Assembly (NCBI RefSeq): GCF_000723405.1
Contig: NZ_CCAE010000014.1
Span: 1-64,000, forward strand
Direction of reading: 5' to 3'
DNA from: Hydrogenophaga intermedia
GTDB taxonomy: Bacteria; Pseudomonadota; Gammaproteobacteria; Burkholderiales; Burkholderiaceae_C
DNA: 64,000 bases
A program made the position numbers and the translations under genes. Shown one piece after another: positions 1 to 11,258 of this stretch (its first letter is position 1; each line of letters opens with the position of its first letter). The notes under the pieces were generated by a model that had not been told where the DNA came from, did not search any database, and saw nothing but the letters and a program-made list of their open reading frames with translations.

Positions 1-160
1 CCCCCTTCCCGGCGGCGGGCCGGGGCGAGGGGGAGGCGGGGGGGCGCGCAAAAAATTGGCCCGGGGGGGGGGGAAGGGGCAAGGGGGGGGAAAATAAAAA
101 AACCACCCCCAGCGCCACGCCCCCGCCCCCCACCCCGCCGATACCCTGATCCGACCACCC
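1..160. other. Low-complexity contig-end sequence
   Basis: Runs of C and G up to about twelve bases, plus short A runs, dominate this stretch, and no reading frame or motif can be read in it. It differs sharply from the normal high-GC coding DNA that begins near base 160. The simplest reading is low-quality sequence at a contig end. No feature should be called from it. Confidence 0.6.
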
Positions 161-180
161 CCAGACTGAGGAGCTTCCCC

Positions 181-1005
181 GTGAACGCCGTCATCGACAC
201 CCCCACCCCCGATTTCACCGCCATCAAGCAGCGCCAGCAGGCCACCTGGGCCAGCGGCGACTACGCCGCCATCGGCACCACCCTGCAAATCGTCGGCGAG
301 ACGCTCGCCGAAGCCGCCGACGTGCGCGCCGACGAGGCCGTGCTCGACGTGGCCGCTGGCAACGGCAACGCCACCCTGGCCGCCGCGCGCCGCCACGCGC
401 AGGTCACCTCCACCGACTACGTGCAGTCCCTGCTCGACAAGGGCCGCGAACGCGCCCAGGCGGAAGGCCTGAACGTGCAGTTCCGGCTGGCCGATGCCGA
501 GGCGCTGCCTTTCGACGACGCCAGCTTCGACGTGGTGCTGTCCACCTTCGGCGTGATGTTCACGCCCGACCACCAGACGGCCGCGCAGGAGATGCTGCGC
601 GTGCTGAGGCCGGGCGGGCGCATCGCCCTGGCGAACTGGACGCCGGCCGGCTTCATCGGCCGCCTGTTCAAGGTGATCGGCGCGCACGTGCCGCCGCCGG
701 TTGGCGTGAAGCCGCCTTCGCTGTGGGGCACCGAGCCGCACATCGTGGAGCTGTTCGGCGCACAGGCCGCGAACATCCGTTGCGAGCGTCGGCTCTTCAA
801 CTTCCGCTACCGCTCGGCGGCGCACTGGGTGCAGGTGTTCCGCCAGGTGTACGGTCCCACGCACAAGGCCTTCGCCGCGCTCGATGCGGCGGGCGCTGCC
901 TCGCTGGAGCGTGGCATCACCGCACTGCTCGACGAGCTCAACACCGCGCAGGGCTCGCTGGTCGTGCCCAGCGAATACCTCGAGATCGTGGTCACCAAGG
1001 CCTGA
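181..1005 (+). CDS. Class I SAM-dependent methyltransferase
   Basis: A 274-residue cytoplasmic protein of the Methyltransf_11/UbiE-like type. The SAM-binding motif I is visible as VLDVAAGNGN near residues 54-63, followed by the acidic strand end STDYV, a motif with ADAEALPF, and a post-motif LRPGGRIALANW typical of small-molecule methyltransferases. It starts with GTG after GAGGAG in the leader (about 167-172), a usable ribosome site. The next gene, a flavoprotein, starts 58 bp downstream on the same strand, so the two may form an operon. The substrate cannot be told from the sequence. The fold and cofactor are clear; any role in quinone or secondary metabolism is guesswork. Confidence 0.85.
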   Translation: MNAVIDTPTPDFTAIKQRQQATWASGDYAAIGTTLQIVGETLAEAADVRADEAVLDVAAGNGNATLAAARRHAQVTSTDYVQSLLDKGRERAQAEGLNVQFRLADAEALPFDDASFDVVLSTFGVMFTPDHQTAAQEMLRVLRPGGRIALANWTPAGFIGRLFKVIGAHVPPPVGVKPPSLWGTEPHIVELFGAQAANIRCERRLFNFRYRSAAHWVQVFRQVYGPTHKAFAALDAAGAASLERGITALLDELNTAQGSLVVPSEYLEIVVTKA

Positions 1006-1063
1006 GCGCCCGCCACCGATGCAACACCTGGCCCCGCCGCGCGCGGGGTCGCAGGAGGCACAC

Positions 1064-2497
1064 ATGAACCCCGATCCTTTGACGGCCGACTACGTGGTGG
1101 TCGGCGCCGGTGCCGTCGGCATGGCCCTGGCCGACACCCTGGTGACCGAGAGCGAGGCCAGCGTGGTCCTGGTGGACCGCCGCGCCCAACCGGGCGGCCA
1201 CTGGAACGACGCCTACCCCTTCGTGCGGCTGCATGGTCCATCGGCCATCTACGGCGTGAACTCGATGCCGCTGGGCAGCGGGCGCATCGACGAGACCGGC
1301 CTCAACCAGGGCCTGCACGAACTGGCCAGTGGCGCCGAGATCCGCGACTACTACCAGCGCGTGTTGCACGAGCGCCTGCTGGCCAGCGGGCGCGTGCGCT
1401 GGCTGCCGCTGCACGACGTGGATCCGCAGGGCGTGGCCGTCTCGCTGGTGAACGGCGAGCGCCAGCCTCTCGTGGCGCGCCAGCGCTGGGTGGACGCCAC
1501 GCGGGCCGACACGCAGGTGCCGGCCACGCACGCGCCGCGCTTCGCGGTGGCCGAAGGGGTGCGCTGCCTCACCCCGACCGAGTTGACGCAGCACCGTGAG
1601 CCGGCGGGCGGCTACGTCATCGTGGGCGGCGGCAAGACCGCCATGGACACGGCCCTGTGGCTGCTCGGCCAGGGCGTGGACCCGGACGGCATCACCTGGA
1701 TCCGCCCGCGCGAGGCCTGGGTGCTGAACCGCGCCAATGTGCAGCCCGCCGCGCCGTTCGCATTGCCGACCCTGGCCGCGATGGTGAGCGAGCTGGAGAT
1801 CGCGCGCGACGCGGGCTCGTTGCCGGAGCTGTTCGAGCGGCTCGAAGCGGCGCGCCTGCTGCAGCGCATCGACACCAGTGTCGCACCCACGATGTACCGC
1901 TGCGCCATCCTCAGCGAGGCCGAGCTGGCGCAATTGCGCCGCATCCGCCGCGTGGTGCGCCTGGGTCATGTGCGCGCCATCGAGCGCGACCACATCGTGC
2001 TCGACCGCGGCGAGATCGCCACCTCGCCGTCGCAGGTGCACGTGCACTGCAGCGCGGCCGGCCTGCCGCGCGGGCCGATGGAGCCCATCTTCCAGGGCGC
2101 GCGCATCGTGCCGCAGTACGTGCGGCGCTGCTCGCCCACGTTCAGCGCCGCCTTCGTCGCGCACCTGGCGCTCAGCCCGTTGGACGACGCGCAGCGCAAC
2201 GCCCTGAGCGCGCCCGTGCCGGTGCCCAACGAGCCGCTCGATTGGCTGCGCATGCACCTGAACACCGCGCGCAACCAACTGGCCTGGGCGCAGCGCCCCG
2301 AGCTGCAGGACTGGTTTCGCCGCAGCCGCCTGGAGGCCTACAGCGCGCTGTTCGAGCAGGCTGCAAAACAGGGCGACCCGGCCTGGGGTGAGCTGCAGGT
2401 GCGGCTGAAGCGGGCGCGCGGGGCGGGGCTGGAGCGCATGGCCGAGTTGCTGCGTTCGGCGATCAAGCCGTCTCCCGCTGAGTCAGCGCCCGCGTGA
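1064..2497 (+). CDS. FAD/NAD(P)-binding oxidoreductase
   Basis: A 477-residue flavoprotein. The N-terminal Rossmann motif is VVGAGAVGMALAD (GxGxxG at residues 14-19), with the ribose-binding acidic end VVLVDRR. A second nucleotide-binding motif, VIVGGGKTAMDTALWL, lies in the middle, as in FMO-like and pyridine nucleotide-disulfide oxidoreductases. The start at 1064 is chosen because GCAGGAGG lies a few bases upstream and the Rossmann strand follows at once; the frame is open further upstream but that stretch overlaps the methyltransferase. Substrate unknown. Its 3' end overlaps the convergent radical SAM gene by 35 bp. Similar proteins are usually labelled only NAD(P)/FAD-dependent oxidoreductase. 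Confidence 0.8.
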   Translation: MNPDPLTADYVVVGAGAVGMALADTLVTESEASVVLVDRRAQPGGHWNDAYPFVRLHGPSAIYGVNSMPLGSGRIDETGLNQGLHELASGAEIRDYYQRVLHERLLASGRVRWLPLHDVDPQGVAVSLVNGERQPLVARQRWVDATRADTQVPATHAPRFAVAEGVRCLTPTELTQHREPAGGYVIVGGGKTAMDTALWLLGQGVDPDGITWIRPREAWVLNRANVQPAAPFALPTLAAMVSELEIARDAGSLPELFERLEAARLLQRIDTSVAPTMYRCAILSEAELAQLRRIRRVVRLGHVRAIERDHIVLDRGEIATSPSQVHVHCSAAGLPRGPMEPIFQGARIVPQYVRRCSPTFSAAFVAHLALSPLDDAQRNALSAPVPVPNEPLDWLRMHLNTARNQLAWAQRPELQDWFRRSRLEAYSALFEQAAKQGDPAWGELQVRLKRARGAGLERMAELLRSAIKPSPAESAPA

Positions 2498-4397
2498 TTC
2501 GGTGCTTCTTCACGGTCGTCCTCGGCACCGGAAACGGCAGATGCTCGAACCACGCCCGCACGTCTTCCTCCAGCCCGGTGCCGTGCATGTAGTTGTAGAG
2601 CGCCTTGCGCAATCCGACGCCCAGCGCGTCGTGGTCCACGCCGGTGGGGTCGATGAAGCCGATGTCGTTCTTGGCGAAGCTCACCGGCGGCAGCGGAATC
2701 AACTCGATGCCGTAGTCCTGCGGGTTGAGGCCCACCGGTGAGTGCACGGTGCACGAGAAGCGGTGGAAGAAGCCGCTCTGGATGCAGCCGTTGAGGAAGA
2801 GCTGGCGCACGTACTCCAGCGCGTCCACCGTGTCCTGCACGGTCTGCGTGGGAAAGCCGTACATCAGGTAGGCGTGCACCAGGATGCCTGCGTCGCTGAA
2901 GCCCTTGGTGACGCGCGCCACCTGGTCCACCGTCACCCCCTTTTTCATCAGCGTGAGCAGGCGGTCGCTGGCCACCTCCAGGCCACCGCTCATGGCGATG
3001 CAGCCGCTGTCGGCGAGCAACTGCGAGAGCTCGGGCGTGAAGGTCTTCTCGAAGCGGATGTTGCCCCACCAACTGATGGCCAGGTCGCGGCGCAGCAGTT
3101 CTTCGGCCAGGGCCTTCAGGGCCTTGGGCGGCGCGGCCTCGTCCACGAAGTGAAAGCCCGTCTGGCCGGTTTCGTCGACGATGCGTTCGATGCGGTCCAC
3201 CAGCGTGCGCGCCTCGGCGGTTTCGTAGCGGCCGATGTAGTCCAGCCCCACGTCGCAGAAGCTGCACTTCTTCCAGTAGCAGCCGTGCGCCACCGTCAGC
3301 TTGTTCCAGCGCCCGTCGCTCCAGAGCCGGTGCATGGGGTTGAGCATGTCGAGCAGGCTCAGGTAGTCGTGCAGGGGCAGGCCGTCCCAGGTGGGCGTGC
3401 CCACGTCCTCGAAGGGCACGTCGGGTTCGGCGAGGTTGAGGTACTTCACCGCGCCGGTTTCGTCGCGCAGGAAGGTGCGCACCAGCCTTTGCGGGCCGCG
3501 CCGGCCTTGCAGGTGCTCGATGAGCGCGAGCAGCGGTCGCTCGCCCGCGTCCAGCGTCACGTAGTCGACGAAGTCGAACAGGCGCGCTTCCTTCAGCTCG
3601 CGCAGTTCGGTGTTGACGTAGCCGCCACCGAGCGCGATGGGCAGACCCGGCCAGCGCGCCTTGACGGCCTGCGCGATGCGCAGCGCGCCGTACACCGCGC
3701 CTGGAAACGGCACCGAGAGCAGCAGCAATTGCGGTGCGTGCCGCTCCACCGCGGCGACGGCCAGCGCCTGCAGTGTGTCGTCCACCAGCGTGGGCGGCGC
3801 GGCCAGGGCCTGCGCGAGTGGTTCGAAGGTGGGTTGGCTGCTGGCCAGCGATTCGCCGTAGCGCACGAAGGCGAAGCGCTCGTCCACCGCGTCGCGGACC
3901 ACGTCGGCCAGGTCGTCGAGGAAGAGCGTGGCGATGTGGCGCGCGCGGTCGTTCGTGCCCAGGGCACCGAAGGCCCAGCCCAGCGGGTCGCCGCCGTCTT
4001 CTTCGTTCAGGTGGTCGTATTGCTCCAGCGCGGCGAAGCGCGGGCCTTCGGGCAGCAGTTCGCGCGCGGCGATGCGGTGCGCCAGCGTGCTGTCGCGCCC
4101 TTGCAGGAAGGCAATGGTCGGCGCGATGGCGCGGCGGTGGCGCGCGAAGCTGTCCAGGAAGGCATGCACGCTGGCCGAGCGCTTCGCTTCGGGCAGGGCC
4201 AGGGCGCGGTCACGTATCGCGTCCAGCCCCGCAGGCGTGAACAGCTTGAGCACCAGGGCCAGCGCCAGGTCGGTCTGCACCGCGTCGATGCCGCGCGAGC
4301 GCAGGAAGCCCGTGAGGTAGGCGGTGGAGGGGTAGGGCGTGTTGAGCTGCGTCATCGGCGGGATGACGCTGAGCACGCGAAAGGCGGAGGCGGTCAT
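2463..4397 (-). CDS. B12-binding-type radical SAM protein
   Basis: A 644-residue protein with an N-terminal Rossmann-like part (VLSVIPPMTQLNTPYPS...) of the kind called a B12-binding domain in this family, then a radical SAM core. The cluster-binding cysteines are C373, C378 and C381 in HGCYWKKCSFCDVG, that is CX4CX2C rather than the usual CX3CX2C. Later SAM-site elements follow (FHFVDEAAPP, WWGNIRFEK, GGLEVASDRLL, HAYLMYGFPTQ). No DXHXXG cobalamin-ligand motif is seen, so true B12 binding is uncertain. The reaction is unknown. It is transcribed towards the flavoprotein gene and divergently from the Ivy-domain gene. The family is secure, the function open. Confidence 0.85.
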   Translation of the reverse strand: MTASAFRVLSVIPPMTQLNTPYPSTAYLTGFLRSRGIDAVQTDLALALVLKLFTPAGLDAIRDRALALPEAKRSASVHAFLDSFARHRRAIAPTIAFLQGRDSTLAHRIAARELLPEGPRFAALEQYDHLNEEDGGDPLGWAFGALGTNDRARHIATLFLDDLADVVRDAVDERFAFVRYGESLASSQPTFEPLAQALAAPPTLVDDTLQALAVAAVERHAPQLLLLSVPFPGAVYGALRIAQAVKARWPGLPIALGGGYVNTELRELKEARLFDFVDYVTLDAGERPLLALIEHLQGRRGPQRLVRTFLRDETGAVKYLNLAEPDVPFEDVGTPTWDGLPLHDYLSLLDMLNPMHRLWSDGRWNKLTVAHGCYWKKCSFCDVGLDYIGRYETAEARTLVDRIERIVDETGQTGFHFVDEAAPPKALKALAEELLRRDLAISWWGNIRFEKTFTPELSQLLADSGCIAMSGGLEVASDRLLTLMKKGVTVDQVARVTKGFSDAGILVHAYLMYGFPTQTVQDTVDALEYVRQLFLNGCIQSGFFHRFSCTVHSPVGLNPQDYGIELIPLPPVSFAKNDIGFIDPTGVDHDALGVGLRKALYNYMHGTGLEEDVRAWFEHLPFPVPRTTVKKHRITRALTQRETA

Positions 4398-4505
4398 GGC
4401 AAGGCGTGGGGTCGGCGGGCAGTGTACGGCGGGGCGCCCGGCCCTCGTTTGGGAGTGGACGCTTGCCCGTGCGCCGGCCTAGCATGGCGCTTCTGGAGGT
4501 GGACC

Positions 4506-5342
4506 ATGTCGAAACTGTCCGGATTTCTGCTGGCCATGCTGGGGCTGGCGCTGGCCGGTGCCGCTGGTGCGCAGGGCCTGCGGCCCGATGCCCTGGCGAT
4601 GTTCGGGGGCCGCTATGCCCTGGATTGCGCCAAGGCCGACTCGCCGCGCGTGCTGGTCGAGGCGCAACAGATGCGCATCGAGCAGGGCAACCAACGCATC
4701 ACCGTGGGCACGCTCGATTCGGCGTTCAGCTACTTCGGCCAGAACCCACCGCCCGATTTTCGCGTGGCGCTGCTGGGCCAGGTGAAGGGGCGGCATGAGG
4801 TGATTGCCCTGGTGAACGCCGACGGCAAGGGGCAGTACCTCTCGCTTGATGGCGACCGCACCGTGATGGCGAACCTGGGCGCCCTGGGCCAGGCGAAGTT
4901 CCGCCACTGCAACGAGGCCGCCAACCGCCAGGCCGTGGCCGACCAGCAGGCCGCGAAACAGGCCGAAGCAGCGGCCCGCGCGCCCGTGGCGCCGGGCACA
5001 GCGAAGCACCCCTCGGAGCTGATCCGCGATCCGCGCTTCAAGCCCGCTTACCGGCGCGCGCTCGGGCCGTTGTCGCGAACACCTTGGCTGGGCGAGATGA
5101 ACGGCCCCGCGCCCGACCTGAGGCAGCAGCGCATCGGCGGCGTGGACTACACGGTGGCGGCGTTCTGCCAGCCGCACGACTGCGGCGACAACAACGCCGT
5201 GCTGCTGTACGACGCGGCGCAGGGCCGCGTGTTTGGCCTGTTGCAGCAGAAGGGTCGCATGCAGGGCTTTGGCTCGCCGCCCGGGCCGCTGCTGGCCGAA
5301 CTGAACGCGATCTGGCGCAAGGAGTGGGGTCAGGGGCGCTGA
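4506..5342 (+). CDS. Secreted protein with C-terminal Ivy-like lysozyme-inhibitor domain
   Basis: A 278-residue exported protein. Residues 1-22 form a signal peptide ending AGAAGAQG. Residues ~23-140 are a separate domain with two Cys (DCAK, RHCNE) that I do not recognise, joined by an Ala/Gln-rich linker (~140-165) to a C-terminal domain. That domain carries C221-QPHD-C226, matching the CKPHDC loop by which Ivy proteins plug the lysozyme active site, then a strand pattern (AVLLYDAAQGRVFGLL) typical of Ivy. A periplasmic lysozyme-inhibitor role is inferred from this motif. The start at 4506 follows TGGAGGTGG. It is divergent from the radical SAM gene and convergent with gcvP. Plain Ivy proteins are about 150 residues, so this one is a fusion. 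Confidence 0.75.
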   Translation: MSKLSGFLLAMLGLALAGAAGAQGLRPDALAMFGGRYALDCAKADSPRVLVEAQQMRIEQGNQRITVGTLDSAFSYFGQNPPPDFRVALLGQVKGRHEVIALVNADGKGQYLSLDGDRTVMANLGALGQAKFRHCNEAANRQAVADQQAAKQAEAAARAPVAPGTAKHPSELIRDPRFKPAYRRALGPLSRTPWLGEMNGPAPDLRQQRIGGVDYTVAAFCQPHDCGDNNAVLLYDAAQGRVFGLLQQKGRMQGFGSPPGPLLAELNAIWRKEWGQGR

Positions 5343-5352
5343 GGCGCCGCCC

Positions 5353-8277
<2,925 letters not shown>

Positions 8278-8303
8278 GGCAGGGCCTCGGTGGCGGGGAA
8301 AGG

Positions 8304-8681
8304 TCAGGCGTTGTCCTTGACGAACTTCTGGTAGGCCGGTTCGTCCATCAATGGGTCGAACTGGCCCATGTCCTTGATCAGGACCTTGAAGAACCAGCCG
8401 TTGCCCAGCGGGTCGCTGTTGGCCAGCGACGGGTCGGCGCGCAGGGCCTCGTTGACCTCGGTCACTTCGCCGTCGAGCGGCATGTAGACGTCGGCGGCGG
8501 CCTTCACCGACTCGACGACGCCAGCCACCTCGCCCTTGGCGTAGGTGCGGCCCACCTCGGGCAGTTCGACGAAGACCACGTCGCCCAGCGCGTCCTGCGC
8601 GTGCAGCGTGATGCCGACGACGGCGGCCTCGTGGTCCTCGAGCTGGATCCACTCGTGATCGGGGGTGTACTTGACGGTCAT
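8304..8681 (-). CDS. gcvH: Glycine cleavage system H protein
   Basis: A 125-residue lipoyl carrier protein shuttling the methylamine group between GcvP, GcvT and the L protein. The lipoylation site is K60 in [13 protein letters not shown], flanked by the usual [11 protein letters not shown] start and the FxxLIKD-like end ([18 protein letters not shown]). The length is normal for the family. AGGAGAT lies just before the ATG. It sits 18 bp after gcvT and 26 bp before gcvP, as expected for one transcript. Confidence 0.97.
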   Translation of the reverse strand: MTVKYTPDHEWIQLEDHEAAVVGITLHAQDALGDVVFVELPEVGRTYAKGEVAGVVESVKAAADVYMPLDGEVTEVNEALRADPSLANSDPLGNGWFFKVLIKDMGQFDPLMDEPAYQKFVKDNA

Positions 8682-8699
8682 GGTTGATCTCCTGGGCGT

Positions 8700-9857
8700 T
8701 CAGCCGCGGTGGTAACGGTTGGGGACGAAGGGCAAGGCGGATACCTGCATGGGCACGGCCTTGCCGCGCACCATGGCGTTCAGGCGCGTGCCCACGGCGG
8801 CGAAGGCCGGTGGCACGTAGCCCATGGCGATGGGTTGGTTGATGCTGGGACCGAGCAGGCCGCTGGTGACCTCACCCAGGCGTTCGCCGGCTTCGCTGTG
8901 CAGCTCGGTGTGTTCGCGCACGGGCACACGCTCCTGCGCGATGAGGCCCACGCGCACGCGCTGAACCGGCAGGCTGCCGTCGAGTTGCGCGAGCACGCGG
9001 TCCGCACCGGGGAAGCCGCCGGCGCGCGCGCCGCCCGTGCGGCGCACCTTCTGCATGGCCCAGTTGAGCGCGGCTTCCACCGGCGTGGTGGTGGTGTCGA
9101 TGTCGTTGCCGTAGAGGCACAGGCCGGCCTCCAGGCGCAGCGAGTTGCGCGCGCCCAGGCCCACGGGCTTCACCTCGGGTTGTTGGAGCAAGGCGCGTGC
9201 GAAGGCCTCGGTATCGGCGGCGGCCAGGGAGATCTCGAAGCCGTCTTCGCCGGTGTAGCCGCTGCGCGTGACGAAGAGCGGCTTGTCTTGCCAGGAGAAG
9301 GCGCCACCCGTCATGAAGACCAGCTTCTCGACGCCGGGCACCAGGCGCTGCAGCGCCGCCACGGCTTGCGGGCCCTGCAACGCCAGCAAGCCGCGGTCGA
9401 ACTGCGGCTCTACGGTGCAGCGTGCGCCGATGCGGTCGACGATGTGCTTGAGGTCGCCGTGCTTGCAGGCGCCGTTGACGATGACGAACAGGTCACCACC
9501 GTTCGCCACGTCGCGGTTCACGAACATCAGGTCGTCGATGACCATGCCCTCGTCGGTGAGCAGCAGCCCGTAGCGCTGCTTGCCGGGCGCCAGGCCGATC
9601 ACGTCCACTGGCATCAGGCTCTCGAAGGCGGCCGCCGCGTCGGGGCCAATCAGCCGCAACTGGCCCATGTGCGAGACGTCGAACAGGCCGGCGGCGCTGC
9701 GCGTGTGCAGGTGCTCGGCCATCAGGCCCATGCCCGGGCCCTGGTACTGCACCGGCATGCTGTAGCCCGCGAAGGGCACCATGCGCGCGCCCAGTTCGAG
9801 GTGCAGCGCGTGCAGCGGGGTCTGGAGGAGATCGGTGGAAGCGTCGGAGGAGGACAA
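8700..9857 (-). CDS. gcvT: Aminomethyltransferase, T protein
   Basis: A 385-residue folate-dependent T protein that releases ammonia from aminomethyl-lipoyl-GcvH and makes methylene-tetrahydrofolate. The conserved start [35 protein letters not shown], and [13 protein letters not shown] are all present. The only start codon giving a full N-terminus is TTG at 9857; no ATG occurs before residue 30 and there is no strong ribosome site, so weak initiation is likely. It is the first gene of the gcv operon and lies about 73 nt behind the end of the second glycine aptamer, leaving room for an expression platform that acts on its translation start. Confidence 0.95.
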   Translation of the reverse strand: MSSSDASTDLLQTPLHALHLELGARMVPFAGYSMPVQYQGPGMGLMAEHLHTRSAAGLFDVSHMGQLRLIGPDAAAAFESLMPVDVIGLAPGKQRYGLLLTDEGMVIDDLMFVNRDVANGGDLFVIVNGACKHGDLKHIVDRIGARCTVEPQFDRGLLALQGPQAVAALQRLVPGVEKLVFMTGGAFSWQDKPLFVTRSGYTGEDGFEISLAAADTEAFARALLQQPEVKPVGLGARNSLRLEAGLCLYGNDIDTTTTPVEAALNWAMQKVRRTGGARAGGFPGADRVLAQLDGSLPVQRVRVGLIAQERVPVREHTELHSEAGERLGEVTSGLLGPSINQPIAMGYVPPAFAAVGTRLNAMVRGKAVPMQVSALPFVPNRYHRG

Positions 9858-9930
9858 GGCGGACTCGCTGGCGGGGGCAGGCCCCTCGTGGGGCGGGACA
9901 CGGGGTCACCCGTGCGCTGCCCCACTGTCC

Positions 9931-10120
9931 GCTTTACCTGAGAGATTCACGCGGGCGATGCCGCGCTTGCTCCTTCGGTGGACCCCATCGGGTGGGGCCT
10001 CTCTCCAGGGGGGATCGCCTGCCGTTCGGCGGGCGTTTGCCAGTCCTTTTGCCTGAGCGTTCGGGGCCGTTCCAGCCTCCTGCGCCTTCGGCGGTTCCTC
10101 GAAGGAACGCTCTCCTGACA
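9931..10120 (-). promoter_or_regulatory. Tandem glycine riboswitch (two aptamers)
   Basis: Read on the minus strand, two glycine-aptamer cores follow each other. Aptamer 1 (about 10118-10042) runs AGGAGAGCG...CGCCGAAGGCGCAGGAGG...CGCTCAGGCAAAAGGACT. Aptamer 2 (about 10008-9931) runs GGAGAGAGG...CACCGAAGGAGCAA...CTCTCAGGTAAAG. These match the conserved GGAGAG / CCGAAGG / CUCAGGNAAA blocks of the gcvT riboswitch. It leads directly into gcvT-gcvH-gcvP. Glycine binding normally turns this operon on. No intrinsic terminator with a T run was seen between aptamer 2 and gcvT, so control may act on translation. Confidence 0.95.
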
Positions 10121-10194
10121 ATGCGGCGGATTCTAGCCGGGAAGCTCGCGCGGGGCGGCGACGATCCGTCGCATCGCCATCGCCAGCTCAGGGA

Positions 10195-10704
10195 TCAGGC
10201 GGCTTGCAGCGCCGACTCGGGCAGCACCTTGGCCAGGCGCTCGCTGATGGAGGCGGCGCGTTCCACCCCGGCCAGGCGCTCGACTTCGGTGAGCATCTCC
10301 CGGCCCACCAGCATCATGCTGCTGGCGTCGCGCGCCTCGCGCAGGGCGTTGCGAAAGCGATCGGCCAGGGCGCGGTCACGGGCGGCGAACATGCGATCGG
10401 ACAGGTCGAACAGGAACATGCGCGCGCTGGCCAGCGAGCGCGGGCCGCTGAAGGTGTCGACGGAGCCTGCGGTGGGTGGCGGCGGCACCGGGCGGGCGGG
10501 CGGCGCGGCCGGCGTCTGTTCGATGAGGTACCCGCCGGCCAGCAGCGCCTGCACCATCGCACGGCCTTCGCCATGAAAGAGCGCGTTGAGCGAGTCGGTG
10601 GACTTGCGGCCATCGGCCACGAGCAGGATGGCGCGCTCGCGCTGGCCCAGCGTGCGCTGGCCCGGCAGGAGTTCGGTGCGGCCCTTGTCGGTCTTGATGA
10701 GCAT
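10195..10704 (-). CDS. Conserved hypothetical protein
   Basis: A 169-residue protein with no signal peptide or membrane segment. The first ~65 residues (KTDKGRTELLPGQRTLGQRERAILLVADGRKS...) look like a small helical DNA- or protein-binding domain. A Pro/Ala linker (residues ~65-78) follows, then a helical C-terminal half (MFLFDLSDRMFAARDRALADRF). The ATG start at 10704 is the first Met of the frame. It is not in an evident operon: the gcv riboswitch lies downstream on the same strand and a terminator lies upstream. I do not recognise the family and assign no function. Confidence 0.6.
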   Translation of the reverse strand: MLIKTDKGRTELLPGQRTLGQRERAILLVADGRKSTDSLNALFHGEGRAMVQALLAGGYLIEQTPAAPPARPVPPPPTAGSVDTFSGPRSLASARMFLFDLSDRMFAARDRALADRFRNALREARDASSMMLVGREMLTEVERLAGVERAASISERLAKVLPESALQAA

Positions 10705-10778
10705 GGCGTGTCGCAGGGTTGCTGCAGAATACGCAGCACTCTGGGCAGGCCGGATGACGGTTGCGTTACAGCGGGCGC

Positions 10779-10800
10779 AAAAAAGCCGCCCGTGGGCGGC
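10779..10800 (-). terminator. Intrinsic terminator after the DUF1428 gene
   Basis: On the minus strand a perfect stem (GCCGCC/GGCGGC with a 4-nt loop, 10800-10785) is followed by six T residues. It lies 25 bp past the stop of the gene ending at 10825 and before the start of the gene at 10704, so it should separate the two transcripts. Confidence 0.8.
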
Positions 10801-10824
10801 TGATGGGGCAGTGCGTGAGGGACC

Positions 10825-11226
10825 TCACGCCAGTGGCAGAGGCATCGGCAGGAACCCTCCCGCGATGAGTCGCACGCCGTCGAACACGGGGACCTGTCCC
10901 TCGAACTGCATGCGCGGGTCGCTCGTCACCTTGGCCATTCCCGCATCCCTGGCCGCCTTGTCGGGCCATTCCACCCAGGACATCACCAGGGTCTCGTCCT
11001 CGCGCGCGCCAGCGGCCTGGCGAAAGCCGGTGTAGGCGTCGGCGGCCTGACGCACGGCGTCACCATGGTAGGTGGAGGCATCGGGACCGGATTCGTCCAG
11101 CCAGCACTCCGTCACCCGCAGCGCGCCGCACGCGCGCACGACCCGCGCCGACGTGGCCGCCATGCGCTCGTATGCGGCCTTGTTGGCGCGCGGCACCGGC
11201 ACCAGGTAGCAGTCGATGTAGGGCAC
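10825..11226 (-). CDS. DUF1428 family protein
   Basis: A 133-residue cytoplasmic protein beginning PYIDCYLVPVPRANKAAY, the typical N-terminus of the DUF1428 (YbaA-like) family with a dimeric alpha/beta-barrel fold. ECWLDE, VMSWVEWPDKAARDAG and DPRM are family-like blocks. The start is GTG at 11226, supported by GGAAGGAG eight or so bases upstream; the frame is open far upstream but only opposite the ETF-QO gene body. No activity is established for the family. It follows the ETF-QO gene by 32 bp on the same strand and ends at an intrinsic terminator, so it may be the second gene of that transcript. Confidence 0.85.
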   Translation of the reverse strand: MPYIDCYLVPVPRANKAAYERMAATSARVVRACGALRVTECWLDESGPDASTYHGDAVRQAADAYTGFRQAAGAREDETLVMSWVEWPDKAARDAGMAKVTSDPRMQFEGQVPVFDGVRLIAGGFLPMPLPLA

Positions 11227-11258
11227 GTCCAGTCTCCTTCCGGCTTGCCGCGCGAGGC

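Noticed and set aside
2742..4505. A long plus-strand frame joined upstream to the Ivy-domain gene
   Set aside because: This part lies opposite the radical SAM gene; the signal peptide and ribosome site place the true start at 4506.
8278..8652. N-terminal extension of GcvP
   Set aside because: The extra ~125 codons are the gcvH gene read in another frame; GcvP homologues start at the 8277 or 8271 ATG.
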